64,000 nucleotides of DNA. Source: Anseranas semipalmata (taxonomy: Eukaryota > Chordata > Aves > Anseriformes > Anseranatidae). Position 1 is the stretch's first letter; each line of letters begins with the position of its first letter. This document shows positions 45,548-59,087 of the stretch, one piece after another. Location: contig VXAA01006526.1 in the NCBI GenBank assembly GCA_013399115.1, positions 1,503,222 through 1,567,221 of the forward strand. Reading direction: 5' to 3'. The notes beneath the pieces are model-generated. The model was given only the letters and a program-made list of their open reading frames with translations, did no database searches and was not told the DNA's origin. A program made the translations under genes and the position numbers.

Positions 45548-48160
45548 ATAAAAGTTGCTGTTACTGAGATAAATGTATATGAAAGGAAAAAGGGGTGTTT
45601 TTTAATAGGTTGCAGTTGCTGAGCTCTGGTGGAGCTATATGTGGCTTTTTTACATCCCACTGAATGTTTTCCTGCAGATTTCCTGTTACTCCTGTGTCTG
45701 CATAACAGACCAGCAAGATGGGGACAGGGACAAATGCTTTTTGAAATGCCTCAAATGTAGGGCCATCATGTAGCCTTTTTTTTTTTCTTCTCCCCCGGTC
45801 AGCTTCTCCTGGTTTCCTCTTCCTCTCAAAAACTCAACAGACACAGATCTAATTACCAGTATCTCAGACTATCATTAGCAAAGTGGACACAGAGTGAATT
45901 TAATATCACTTCAGGGAGATCGTTACTTCTACAATCCCACAAAGTTTTTTAATATACCTTTCATTAAAACTGTACCCCCAAGCATTTTGCAAAAACTCAA
46001 TAACATATTTGTAAGGCTGAATAATTTGGGGTAAAAAGTGAGAACTTAAGAGTCTACATACAAAGTAAAAATACAAAGATAAAATCCACAGAACAGCGAA
46101 GCTCTGTGGCTGAGCCGGTAATGGTGTTAGCAGGCAGGTCCAAGCTCACCCTGCCGATGTTACCCTGATCCAAGCTGAAATGACACAGAAACACATCTCT
46201 AATGGACACACTGGTCTGTAGAAAAGAGTGAGTCTTGAGAAAGCAAAGCTGGCTTTACAGCCGGGGTTATTTCACGAAGCAAATAAAAAGCAGCATTGCT
46301 TTTACTCCTCAGATGATGTGCACAGCTGCACCCCTCCTAGCATGGACAAAGCAGGGTAAGCAACTGGAGCAAAAGAAAGTTTGGGTCCAGCAGCCAGTCT
46401 GTTCCTGCTGCTACAGCCTGAAACAGAAAAGTTCTACCAAGAAACAAAACCTCAGAGAGTCGCTAGCTGGCTGCACACCTCCACACTGCAAGGCAGCTCC
46501 GGGCCTGGTGTAACACGAGCAGGGCTCCAGTGACTTCACTCATTTTCCGTAAAATCTTACAACTCAAAAGTCAGCTTTTTATAACTATTTAGCGGCATAG
46601 GGATGCATATAACTACTGTTCAAAAATCCACTAGAGACTCATCTGCCTCTTTAGGCATGTCAAAATCTACAACTCTGATGTTAAATAAACAAGCATTGCA
46701 TATTAAATACGCTCTATGTTTTCCTAGGCATCTTCCAGCCATACTCGTGTACAGTAGCAAAAACAGTCCAAAAGGAAAAAATAGCCAAAAGGACTGGGAT
46801 TAAAAAGAGAGGAACGGAGATGAAGATGCAAAGAATGACACCTTTGGAATAATGAACCAAGAGCAGCTGAGAGATTTCTTACTTATTATGATGATTAAGT
46901 TAATTTATTCTTAGCACTAAAATATACCTTTTGGATGAGATAACTGAAGTTGGCTACAAAGCCGGTTCTTTCCCTTGGGAAGGAAAGGGGATCCAAGCCA
47001 GCAGTGCAGATTGTCAGCCAAAATACTATTTCACAAAAGATTAGAAAAATCAAAGGGTAAAATAAATCGCTGAAAAAATTATTGGCTTGATATTTAAAAC
47101 TGCTGAGCATCTGCAAGTCCCATTTAAGTCACAGGGAGCTGCAGGCATTGACAGCCTTTGTAAATCAGGCTGGATAAGTGGCAGGACCAATAACCAGCCA
47201 GATTTTAGAAGATAATGATGTGAAATTAAGAGTTCTCACTTGAATGTTGTGGTAAAAAAAATAATAAAGTTTAAGAAGAAAGCTCTCCAAATTCATGATG
47301 CAAACATTTATCAATTTACTTTTTGTATTTTCTTTTAAACAAGATTCATTTTCTCTGTAGTGTTTCTGATAAGCAAAACAACTCAGTGACAAGTATGGCA
47401 TTACAAGCAAAGCTGTACTAACAACTCAGTATTCAAGACACAGAAATATTGGTAAGAATATATATATGTCAAATCTTGTCTCAGTGATCTTTTACTTTTA
47501 GCTTTGTTTTTTCAAGAATATACTGAAAATCAAGGTGGAAAATCTTCAAAATTCTTTGACACTGACATGTTCAGGCTTATAAACAGTACAGAGAGAGCAG
47601 AACATGCTGATCCTTTATTCTCATCTTTCCCAAACCAGAAAACAATATCAAAGATTTTCAGTTGTCACAGGAATAAAGGACTGGAGGGCACCATTTCATA
47701 TTTTTTGTTTAAGTTTAGGATGTTGCAGTTACAGTCTTTTTATAAAATTCTTCAAACTGGAGTAATAGTGGCCACGTGGACTTTTTAACAGGTGCACACA
47801 AATCTTTCGGGGGGCTAAGAGGAAAGTTTTTACCATTATATGAGCGATTCTTCCCTTTCACCTGTAGGTTGGAGGCATTTCTAAGATGAAGTATTCAGCT
47901 GGCAAAAACTACCTCAAAAAGCAATGAGGGTTGGCCTGTGAATGTACATATTCTCAAAACTAGTATGATTTTACCCTCAGGATTTTCCATATGATGTTCT
48001 TCTGAGACCAGCAATTTCCTTTTGAGCAAAAAGTCTCTTCATTTTTAAATTGATGTAATTGGATTGTGGCCTCTCTGTTTCCTTCAAGAGGACCACAAAG
48101 CTTTGTCACACACTTTCTTCTCCTCAGAAAAGACAAACAGACCCCCTGGCCACAGTCTCT
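45548..48160. other. Non-coding stretch, one weak repeat relic
   Basis: Mostly AT-rich with short frames. Near 45950-46015 (CCTTTCATTAAAACTG, CCCCCAAGCATTTTGCAAA) there is a faint likeness to the relic at 10185-10240. No gene recognised. Confidence 0.45.
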
Positions 48161-48960
48161 GCTCATTCAGACCTTGAACCAAGGCATGTCCCGTAACCTC
48201 AGGCTCACGCCTGCACTGGCCCAGTCAGGTAAGGGTTGATCAGCCCACCTCAATGTTGATATTTCCATCAGAAACACTTCACTCTTGCTCAGTGCTCTCC
48301 TACAAGTACCCACAGTAGAAAGAGGAGACGTGAAGAAATTTATTTATCCTTATAAATAATTCATGTTTTTCTCCTAATTAATACTCCCCGTGGGGTATCA
48401 GTGATGTACTGGCCATAGTTAAATAACAATTCTCTCCGTTTGCATGAGATCAACAGGGTGGTAAGGAGGGGAAAGCCGATTTTTGAAAACCCTTTTAAAT
48501 ATAAATGGCTGCTTGCCACAGGGGAGGAGGGAGCTGCCCCATGCAGCCTCTGGGCAGGACCCGACCCACAGGGATGATGTACTCGCCTGGAGCCTGCATC
48601 TCCCCAGGCTGCAGGCCAAGAGGGGGATGAAAGCTGTTTTGGCCTTGCTCCTTGTTGTCCTCTTTCACAGAAGGCCCATAGCATCCTCACCGCCCCCTGC
48701 AGGTGACCCTGCAGGCATCCACTGCATATCTGGGGCTCCTGACTCATGGTTGTCTGGCTCATGCCCCTGGGGAAACATCGGCATCCCCATGTCTCCACGT
48801 GATTGCCTGCCACAGAGGAGAGATGTCAATGTGCAGACATCAGCAACTCCAGAAGAGGCTCCCTTGTCCATCCTGATCAGGAGATGGGTCACACAGGGAT
48901 AAAGCAATCCCAGGTGTTGGTCCATGTAACAGATGAAAACAGTCCTGCTAACACCACCTT
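48161..48960. other. GC-rich patch with splice-like and CTCF-like signals
   Basis: A GC-rich island-like stretch open on both strands (139 codons plus, 150 codons minus), neither with a known domain. It contains a strong donor (CAG|GTAAGG at 48226-48231) and a strong polypyrimidine-AG acceptor ending at 48670. An internal ATG at 48627 starts a hydrophobic stretch (MKAVLALLLVVLF) that looks like a signal peptide but is equally explained by the pyrimidine tract of that acceptor. Confidence 0.35.
48688..48703 (-). promoter_or_regulatory. CTCF-like binding motif
   Basis: On the minus strand the bases read CCTGCAGGGGGCGGTG, close to the CTCF core CCASYAGRGGGCGCTR, including the invariant AGGGGGC block. 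A candidate insulator or loop anchor. Occupancy cannot be judged from sequence. Confidence 0.45.
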
Positions 48961-51900
48961 CAAAATCCCTTTTCCTCAGTTTCAGCTGAGCACATAAGCA
49001 AAATTGCCCCAGAAGCAACAGGAACAGCCACGGCATCTCTTCCTGTCAGAGGCACTCTCAGCCCAAAGGTGTTCAGAAGTCTGGAGAAGTCACAGATGCC
49101 CTCCTAACATCACAATGAGAAGCACAAAACCCGATACAATTGCTCCAGTCCAACAGCCAAGCAGGCTGCTCCCCAGGTGTCTCCTGGGGTATCGGTCCAT
49201 TGGTATAGGATAGCTTTCTACTGGACAGAACCATCCAAAACGTTTGACCACCTCTTTGCACCTGGACTATAATGTTTTCACTTCTACGGACATCTCTCAG
49301 TGAACACAGGTTTGAGAAGAACACCATAAACTGCTGAACTCTTTGGGCACACTAAAGTAACAGTCAAGAATGTCAGTGTTCGCTGGAAAAAAATACGAGG
49401 TAACTGCTTTGAAAATTGTTGAAGTCTTAGGAACAGTAAAGAATGATTTTAGGAGTATTCATCAGGAAGACTAAATATGTTCAATTTCTTTAATGACACA
49501 AAGGCCACTGCAAATGGTCTCGTGTTTTGTCATGGAATATGTCTTAAAAAGATCTGACTACTGAGATGCCATTAAATTAAAACTACTCCTGGTGAAAAGT
49601 GTCTCAAATTGCCCTACTTTTTAGTTAGAAGAAAAAAATGTTTTTGTTCCTTCCTGTAATTTGTCATAGCCACACAAATCTATTACATGGCTTGACACTT
49701 TTTTGAAGAGTAATTTCTAAGAGAGCTCATAAGGGAAAGATGAATCCACGTTTCAAGATACAAAGTGACATCTCGGTGAAATAATGCACAGATCATCATC
49801 AGCACCCACACAACTAAGTGGACATTTTCCCTCCTTCAATACAAAAAATTTGTATCACTTCTACCCTGTTTTCCATTCCCAGAGCACTTGAAAGAACCCA
49901 CCAGGAAATAGGAGGATTTGCTGCTACCAGATGTAGATCTTCCAAAAATCCTGTCCTGCCCTGCCCGAGTTAGCCTACCCCTGGTGTTATGGGAACCACC
50001 TCAGGTAAGAAGAGCCAAAGTAACCTCTGGTGCAAGACAGCATCAGTTTTCAGAATGACTCCTTGGCAGCAGCAAAATTGAGAAAAAAGAAGACTGATTC
50101 GCTTACTGACCATCAGAGCAGAAATCTTCACCTCTAGAGAAGTGACGTGGGACATCCAAGTTGACAATTTCATCCATTTCAGAGGGGAGAGATCCAGCTA
50201 AACACTTGTTGCTTGTTCAGTATTTTTCAAGTGATCAATTAAAAGAGAAAAACATGATCCAGCAACTAATCACCTCAGTAACCAGGCATCGGAAATGAGC
50301 ACCCAGGCACAGCACATCACTGGGAGCATGAGTCTGTAAGACCATTTGGAAGTGTCGCATCACCAGAATTCAGCAAAGCCTGCACACAAATAACTTTCAA
50401 ATGGGGAAGAGATGAATTAATCTGGAAACTGTTGGCTTTTTGACCACTATTCATATGGATTCACTATCTGAAAAAATGCATCAGAAGGAGGGGCAGAGAA
50501 CATTTTTCATGTACCACATGTGCACTGTGGTGCACCAGTACATTTTCTGAAGTATAAAGTCGGGGTTATAAAGCAGGTGTGATCTATGCCTCGCCCAGTG
50601 TTTTCTCATCACCATCCATGTCTTCAAGGATTTCAAGTACTCAAGAGAAGCTTGCCTTGGATATGACATTTTTCAAGTCTCAAACGCACTAACAGATTTA
50701 CTTGCTTTCAAGTACAGGCTGATTTAGTTGTACCGAATCTAATGTGTTGAGCTGGGCTACAATACCTGGTATCACAGTATCACTCACATCTCCTATCAGT
50801 GGTGATGCTGCGCACTCACACCAAAATAAGAAAAATCAGTCTGGCCACTCTCTTTCGAAGAGAGTTTACTTTCCTCCTCTGCCTTTCAGGTTAGCTAAGT
50901 ATTTGTTTCCAGTCTTCTTAGAGACAGTCCACTGAGGGCTAGCACTCTGAAATTTAGTGGAGATAATGATTCGTAATGTATGGCTAAGGACATTCTTCTC
51001 TTTTCTTGTGCAGTACCTAGAAGTGCCCCACAGCAAAGCCATTTAAAAATTGCCTTTGGTTTCCTAAACCTGACAAAAATGCAGGAATTCCACTAAGGTC
51101 CTTCATAGACCAATGTACATTTTATGGTGCCATTTTCCATTATGGCAGGATGTCTCAATCTTAGTCAAATGCCATAAGGAAAATAACAATGAAGCATTAA
51201 AATGTGAATGCAGTCAATATTTTTTTCCTCTGAAGAAGGAGCACAGTGTATGTTCTAGGATTTTCTCATCCAGGCCACTTTCCCCTGGCTCACCCAAAGC
51301 AGAACTTGACCAAATGGTTCTTGCACCTTGTCTGTAAACTCAGGCTGAGGTAGGAAACATCTTTTAGAGGAAAACACAAACATGTGGGAGAAAGAAATAT
51401 ATACAATTTTGCTTATAAACAACACAATGGGGCCCTGAACTCAGACGAGGCCTGAGGTGCTTTGCCATGCAAATAATAAAGAACAACATTGTCCTTATGG
51501 GGATGCCTCATCTTTTAGGATACTGCACACACTCCAGTCGTGTGACAATTTCTCATTTCAGATTCAGATACAAACACTTTCACGGAGCTCTATGCTTGTA
51601 CAAAAGAATTGCTTTAGTTTAAACACTTTGCTGGTAAAAGTCACTTGAGTACAGACTGAAACTAACTGATTTGTGAAATTTTGCATATATTTCCAGTACT
51701 AGTCAGGTATTCATTGCAGCTCTGAGAGCATATATTGGGGTAATGAGGAGCATTCCCTTTTTGATTCTTTTATGTTATGTGGTGTATCTTATCTGATTTA
51801 TTCATATATCAAACACCAGTCACTGTACTATAAAGAAGGTACTAAGCCCCAGAAACAGACTGTAATGAGCTTTTCAAGCACCTGATATGGAAAAAAAAGA

Positions 51901-52429
51901 ACAGCTGTTTATATATTCTGGGAAGGTTTGCAAATATGATTTAAACATGTAGCATCCACAAGATGCTGGGTGTTTTATTTTACAGCATCAGCAGTAATAA
52001 CAGTGTGTGAATTTTTGCTTTATTTTGTATCATAGCAACTAATGAAGCCATTGCTTTTTCTGAATTCAGCTCACTAATGATTTCAGTGGAAAACTTATTC
52101 AAAACACTTCACCAGAGGCATCCCTAATGTTCCACCAGTAAATAACATATTTCATTTATAAACCCGTTTTCCGTCCCACTTGGCTGGTCCTTTAGAAGCC
52201 TGCCAATAGGCTAGGGAAATCCAATTTTCGAATCTCACCTAAATCTCATTTTCAAAAGTGACTTCGATGTTCAGAACTTGTCTTCAGTTCAGTCAAAGAC
52301 AGGATTATAGTTCAGACAGGCACCCCTGCGCCAGACAGCTGCGTAAGGCACCGATGCCAGCGGTCCTGCCCCAGCACAGGCGTCAGCTGGGAAACACTTG
52401 CACTCAATCCCGGGTGGGTTTCTGACCCC
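48961..52429. other. Non-coding stretch, no recognised gene
   Basis: AT-rich with short frames. A donor-like CAG|GTAAGA occurs near 50002 without a convincing partner acceptor. Nothing else identified. Confidence 0.5.
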
Positions 52430-52680
52430 TGCCTGGGCTGCCGTGGTTCGACTGCAGCCGGACGCTTCCCGCGGGCGGTGCTCTCACTGCGCAGGCCGCA
52501 GCCTGAGCTTTGCCCCTCACAGACGGGGTGCCCGGGCGCGGTGCGGCCCAGCCGCCGCCTGCAGCTCGGTGCAGCACCCATGGGGAGTGCAGCCACGGCG
52601 AGAGGAGCAGCCGGCTGCCGCCCCGGCAGGATCACGGGTGGCACCGGGCCCAGCGTGTTGGCCGAGGCCTCTCCTGAAGA
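52430..52680. promoter_or_regulatory. Second, short CpG island
   Basis: Twenty-six CG dinucleotides fall between 52441 and 52672, with GC-rich words such as CCCGGGCGCGGTGCGGCC near 52531 and CCGCCGCC near 52552. Both flanks are AT-rich, so the boundary is sharp. It is a plausible promoter of an unannotated transcript or an orphan (intragenic) island. Frames of 142 and 106 codons (plus) and 110 codons (minus) are open through it, but none is recognised. Confidence 0.55.
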
Positions 52681-53244
52681 CCAGGCTCGTCATTTTACAC
52701 CCTTACGTTTTAACTTATGCCTGCAGCGGGCTAAAAACGATTACGCAGGCAGTAAGATCTGCCCTCCAGGGCAGGCCCACTTTACAAACGATAAATGAAG
52801 ATCTTTTGCACAACCATAATTTGTAATGCATTTTGAAAATGTGCAATATAAAACTTGAGGAGTAACATTAACACTGTAGAACAGGCAGGAAGAATCCACC
52901 TAATCAGTCAAAAATGCTTAAACCAAACACACTTCTAGCACATCCTGAGGATTTTTGTTTGTTTTTGCCTTTTAATATGGGTGTTAAGCAAAAAGCTGGG
53001 TTTGCCACTGAGCTGTGCATTGCTGCATTGCAAGAGCCACTGCAGCAAAACGTAACCCCTTCACAGCTGGTGGGTTCAGCGCCTCCAGGTAAAGCTCACT
53101 GTCGTTCAGTAAGTCCTGAATATGAGTAGGTGTTAATATTTACGGCAATTCTTAGAACAGAAAAGCATTCATATCATACAAATCCATTCCTCACTTTGCC
53201 CAGCAAAACATCTAAGCATATGTATAGGCCCCTCTGAGGCCTTT

Positions 53245-53261
53245 AAAAAAAAAAAAAAAAA
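53245..53261. repeat. Poly-A run (17)
   Basis: Seventeen uninterrupted A residues; no attached element recognised. Confidence 0.92.
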
Positions 53262-54483
53262 TCTATTGCGGGCAATGGGAATCCAATGAGCTGAATTATT
53301 TATATGCAGATATTTGCTTCCCTTCCACAGTTTGTGCAATCTGTAAGAGGCAGATGAGTGTTCCTGGAAGCCCTGCCCAGAGACCACTTCACCTCAAGAA
53401 GCCAACTTCCAAATGAGCCCCAAAGTTCAGAAAGGTTTATATTATTATTATTAACATAGCTGATTCAGAGGAATTGAAGGTTCAAACTACCAAAAATATA
53501 TGGATGACTGAAATACTACAGCACATGCAACAGTTGAAGAGGCAACAAAATCTCAACGTGCTTCCTCACCATTCCTTACTAAAGCAACCCCTCACTCTCC
53601 GACTCCCCCATCGCAGCAGTGCTCTGGGACAAGAATGCAAAAAAGGTTTTTTTTTAAATAAAATTTCTTCTCCAAATCCAAATGTCTTCTCCAGTTATGG
53701 GAAGAGACAGAGCAGTACTATTTTGGCTCACAGAGGAATCTTAGTGGGTAAAGACAAACTAGCAAAGTCCAGAGGGCAGGTAAACCATAACTTATCATGC
53801 AGGTAAAAGACAAAGTCCTTGGAAGAAGTGCTTTTTCTCATTTAGCAGCAGCATAATTTTAAGGAATTGTAGAACATTATATGATTAGCAATAATAAGTC
53901 ATAAGAAAAAGAAATCTGTAGCCAGTTGCATAATTTTACCTAGAGGTGACAGTCACCGAAGGCTTCTGAGATGCATGCAGTACGTTAGCAGTCCAGATAG
54001 AGCTCGTTGCAGACAGGGGACCATGAGAAGTGGTAAATGCAATTCCACAGAAGAATCATGTAAACAAACAGACCCCACAAGAAACTACCACATGCCATTT
54101 TCTGTACTCAGCAAAGAACATTTGGCCAATTAAGCGGTTGAAATTGATTTCTGATTTAATTACTTGAATTTCTGATTCTCAGAACATTCACTCTTACATG
54201 AGTAAAAAGAACCTTACAACCGAGAGTTAGGACAGAATAGTATCATGTACAAAATGGCTGTGCACTTTACCTTCCTAGATACTGCCTACAGAACTGACAA
54301 AAACAGTAAATTTACTAACTTGTTTTGGCTGTACTCACTGATAACACATACAGTCAGCTTTTTCTACTGATAGGTTTTAAATGCTGTCAAAGTGCTGTGT
54401 ATTTCCTGATTTTTTAAATCATGTTCTTTTTCTCCCAGTCTTATTTCTAAAAGTCTCTGGAAGTTAGTTGCTTCCCTGGACTT

Positions 54484-54522
54484 AAAAAAAAAAAAGAAAA
54501 GAAAAGAAAAAAAAAAAGAAAA
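54484..54522. repeat. A-rich tract with GAAAA units
   Basis: A39-base purine tract made of A runs separated by single G residues. Confidence 0.9.
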
Positions 54523-57500
54523 TCTCATTTTATTTTCTGCATTTTATAATGTGCATGTTAACAATTTATTACTGTAGGATTGCTCTTAAGTATTAAAGTA
54601 ACAAACAGTTACAAAAGAGCAAAACGGGCTGACACTCAGCAGTCTCCCCAAGTTTATGAAATAACTTAATTACAACTCCAGAATTTTCAATATATTGTTG
54701 ATCTTAAAATTTGTACTTGCACCGATCTAAGCAGTGTTTTAAACAATCATTTCTAGCAGGTTCTTTTATAAATATGTTCCATGAGGCAACAAGGAAATGT
54801 CAAATTGTTGAGTATTAAAGCTGCTACTGTTATTTTAGGAAATGTTATGCTACGAACAAATGAGGTTATTACACGTTAATCATTGTACAAAACACGTGTC
54901 TTTCAGAAAATCAGTTCCCCTCTGATCAAAGAGAATTTGCAATTCCAAAAAAGGGAAAGAGAAACCTCTTTATGAGTTCAGTGATAAAAAAAAAATCTCA
55001 TTTGCTTCAATCTTCTCAGCAAGGAGGTGTGACAAGAAATTACATTCCCCTCTACTCTGTTTGATGGCCTGAGCTTTAGCAGAAGCTGGTTTATTTTCCT
55101 TGGAACCATCTCAAGACGCTGAAAATCTCTCGCCGTGGATGAAATTTCATCACAGTCTTTCAAGAACAAATACACCAACATGCAGTACTGTGAGGAAGGA
55201 AGGAAACTAAAAGGAAACAAGAGAAGGCCGCACACCACAGCAGCCAAAGGTTTGACAAGCATTTTGTTGATGCTGCTCAGTGTGGTACTGAAGCAGGAAA
55301 AGCTGGACTTTTCTAACTCTTGGTGTCCTAGTCCGTCAACTCTAAATGTCAGCTCCTTACAAAGAGCGTAAGACCCTACCAAGACCTTCCAGGTCAGCTG
55401 GAGACTTTCAACATGAAAAACCTGACTGATGCACACTGTTCTTAGATTACTGAAACTCTGGGGTCACAGTCTGCTGTTGACAAGGGGTGCTTGCTTTGAT
55501 TTTTATGATCAGAGGGGAGATATTCATTTATACTCTTTTGATTGCTTTAGAAATACCATCTAAACTGTCAAGAGAATTAGGTGAGTCTTCTTTTAGAAAA
55601 CTTAATGTCCATTATAAGAATGAGAAGAGACAGACAACTCTCCAGTGAACCCTACCTAACGTAAATTGAGAGGAACTGCATGTTGAAGTGATATACAGCC
55701 TTGTGTCTGAACCCTACAGCATCAAATGTATAAAACAAACTTGGCTTCAATTTCTGCTCACTTTTGATATGCCTTATTGATGGCGATGGGAGTTCAACAT
55801 AATGATGATTTAGATGCCTTTCAGAAGATGGGGATGCAAACTATCAGTGTTTTTAATGGGCAGTTTTCTACAAAGCCTAACAAGCGAGCCTGTGCTACCT
55901 TCAATAAACACGTTTTAGCGTCAAAAGCACGAAAACTTGCCTGGTTTTCAGTGAACACGTCCAGCTCTCAAGTTCCACCAAAGTGACCCACGAAGGCTCT
56001 CTACAGCCCCCACCTCCTGCTGAGGGGACGTGAAAGCAGCTGGGTGGGTGTCTGGCAGCCAGCCACAATCAACCCACAGCACTACTTCAATTAATTCGTG
56101 TTTGATTTAGTAGGGCACCATGCTCCCCAAATATACCAAGAACACCCTGTACACATTTGTATTGCCATTCTTGGACCTTTTCTTTATTAATGGAGACTGA
56201 AAGAGAAGCCAGAATGTGTCATGTAGAGAAATGGGACTGACTCTTGGAAAGAAATGATTCAAAGATTTGTAACTTTTATGCTCTTGCCCTCCCAGGAGGA
56301 TAATTCTTTTTCTATTTCATTGAATAGTCAATCTGGTTGCTTCCCACAATTATTTATGCGTTAATCTTTCAGAATGATGTAAAGAGAACTGGAGTTGAGA
56401 CCTAGTTTGCTTTTTCTGATAACTAGCAATTTGTTTTAGCTTCAGAGGAAGCTGCAGACATACCATGCAGAGCCAAATACCTTAGAATCTGACAGCTACT
56501 TTCCAATAATTTCTCTAGCTTGCTTTTAAAAGGATCAGAAGTCACCTGCCAGTTCCTTCACTGAGATGACTTGCACTGATTTTAATGCCCTGAATCACAT
56601 CAAAGTAAGGAAAATATCTATTTACAAAGTAAATGTGGTTTCCATCTCTCATTCAAAGGGGACAGGAATTAGAAGGTGGTGTCCAACGGGAACCAAAAAA
56701 GTTAGCATAAAATCTAGTGAAACAAGATGGAAGTAAAGTTGTCAGAAGAAACAGTTAATTTATACTTTTTAAAGTTTTCTGTATGCAGAAAGAGACAAGA
56801 ATAATTGCCACAGAAAGCCCAAAAGCTTACTTAAAATTTATTTTGAAGGTATATATATTTGAGGCAAAAAGGTGAGAGAGGATTTCATTGAATTTGTAAG
56901 CTGCCAAGTCCAGCTCTCCTTTGCAAGATCATCCAAGAAAGTTTGCCCCAGGCACACAAGGGAAAAAAAAAAGCCTTCATAAATTTCTCCTACCTAGAAA
57001 TTTTAATGTCACCCTCTGCCTCAAATGTAATTCAAACAATTATGGAAACCACTAGCTGAGAATTGTCATTTGTGAAATATGTGTAGAGTAGCATAACAGA
57101 AGGCTTTGTGTTTTCCGTTAATAGCATGACATGCGGTGCCACATGTCTGGTCTTCCCTCAGAATTTAAATGAAACCAGACACTTGAATCGTTTGAAAACA
57201 GCATCTCATGAGCCCAATCTGTCCTTCAGGTACCGAAGAGCAAGGCAAAGAAGTCAGCGAGGAGGGAGAGGAGGGCTTGCAAAGCTTGCCCTTGAGCTCT
57301 CACAAGCTCAAGATGAAGATGTCTTACCAAAAGCTCAGTAAAGTCAATAGGTACCAGAAGGAGTCAGACTATTTCTGTCGTAGAGAAGGGGTGTGGGGTG
57401 TGTTTGTTTGGGGTTGTTTTTTTCTTTATGAGCTCTCTTCATCCTGCTCCCCTGTTCTTCCTTCTCACCTGTAGAATTCTTGTAGTCTGTTACACAGAGC

Positions 57501-57899
57501 TGCTGCTGTGGGCAAAGGTGGAGGCCTGGAAGGGGAATGGTTTGATTTGCTTCTGCTGGGATATTTATCTGCCTTCGCCAGATGATAGTCTAATGGTGGA
57601 CTGTAAGATACTGCTGAGCAAAATGTTGTAATTGTTGATGACTGTCTGTCATCCAGACAATCCTTTTTTAAAGAAAAGAAATTATAGGGTTTTATATATT
57701 TGAAATACTTGTATTAGTATAAAGTCAGTTTCAGCTTCTAATTAAACATATCTTAAAGACAAAGTGACTATCATGATATTTAGAAAACTAAACAAAAGAT
57801 TAATGTGAAAAGCCAGAAGTCCAGACTTAGAGCAGAACATTCACTTCCTTCAACTCACAGCTAACACCTCTGATTCTCTTATGATGGTAAAATTGTCAT

Positions 57900-58420
57900 G
57901 AACGATATTTGCGTTGTTTTATTCTACTATATTTCAGCCTGAAATAACTCCAGGCTTTTATTAACTGCATGACTGAGTCCTATTCATCAGTTAGGCAGGT
58001 GTATTGCCTGATAATGCAATAAGCTTTCCTGGATGTATGAGTTGTTTTATTTCTTTTATACCAGTAATCAGTTCCAAGAGTATAATAAAAACAAAAGGTT
58101 TATTTCTTTTTTACTGGTAGCAGAGTTGTAAATTATCATCCATCAGCAATAATGTTGCCATTTAATAAAAAAATAAACCTTTCCTTAATCTCACATGGAA
58201 CATAATAGATAAAAATAAACAATGATATTAAAGTAGGTGCCAAAATGAAGGATTGCTGCAACTGACGATGTGCAGTGAAGCTATTTATGCAGATAACACC
58301 GATTGGCATCAAAAAGAAACTAATTTAGTTATAATAAAATAGCTAATCCAAACTTTTCTGAAATATAAATAGTTGCAGTAAACCTAACTCATTCTCCAAG
58401 TATTTCAAAGACTCAGAAAA
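57900..58420. promoter_or_regulatory. Candidate conserved non-coding block
   Basis: Extended AT-rich, repeat-free sequence without frames, with many AATAAA-, TTTAT- and ATTA-type words. It looks like gene-desert enhancer sequence, but the same composition could be neutral AT-rich DNA. Confidence 0.2.
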
Positions 58421-59073
58421 TTGGTCAGAAAAACAAGCTAAAAAAGAAAAGAAAAAAAAAAGCTGAATGGAGTATCTCCAAAGAAGTATTCCTCTCTCAG
58501 TCCTGTCCTGCTTCACTCAGACCATCAGGCTGTTGTCAGATTTCTTTTTCTTTCAAGATTTCTTCGACCTACTGCTGAGCTAATTATCAACTTTAAATAA
58601 CCAGCATAGAGATTGCTACTTCACAAAGTCTGCAGCTCTTGAGCTCTTGTGACCACAGCCAGATATTGCACCACATTTATAAAAACACATAGGAGAAGAG
58701 AAGCTACTGTCTTGAGTAGCAGAAAAAAAACAAAATCAACAAGAGAAATTTGAAAAGACAGGCTTTCAAAAACAGTCAGCAAGAACTATTGCATATGAAC
58801 CTCTCTACAAGAGGCAGCTTGTATGTAGACTGAGTGATCAAGCACTTGCACAGGTAAACACACACACAGTCTCTAGGAATAACCAGGACAACCAACACAA
58901 AATGTCTTAACCAAAATCACGCTTTGCCTCTCACGGCACTCAGGTTACCTGTCAGCTCTCTGCCCTGGCACAGACCACCCCTGCGTTTCTCCCCAGCTAA
59001 GGGACCTTTGTGCATTATTTAACCCACTTTCAAACTTTAACACCTCAAAGTGACAAGTGCCACATATATATAC

Positions 59074-59087
59074 TTTTTTTTTTTTTT
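59074..59087. repeat. Poly-T run (14)
   Basis: Fourteen T residues following a short AT repeat. Confidence 0.9.

Larger units (their letters stand above)
52681..57899. other. Non-coding stretch with A-rich runs
   Basis: AT-rich with short frames. Poly-A lies at 53245-53261, an ATT repeat at 53440-53453 and an A-rich tract at 54484-54522. A 152-codon minus frame (54978-55436) has no recognisable domain. Confidence 0.5.

Noticed and set aside
48483..48902. Ly6-like gene suggested by the MKAVLALLL leader
   Set aside because: The cysteine pattern of a Ly6/uPAR domain is absent downstream, and the leader coincides with a splice-acceptor tract.
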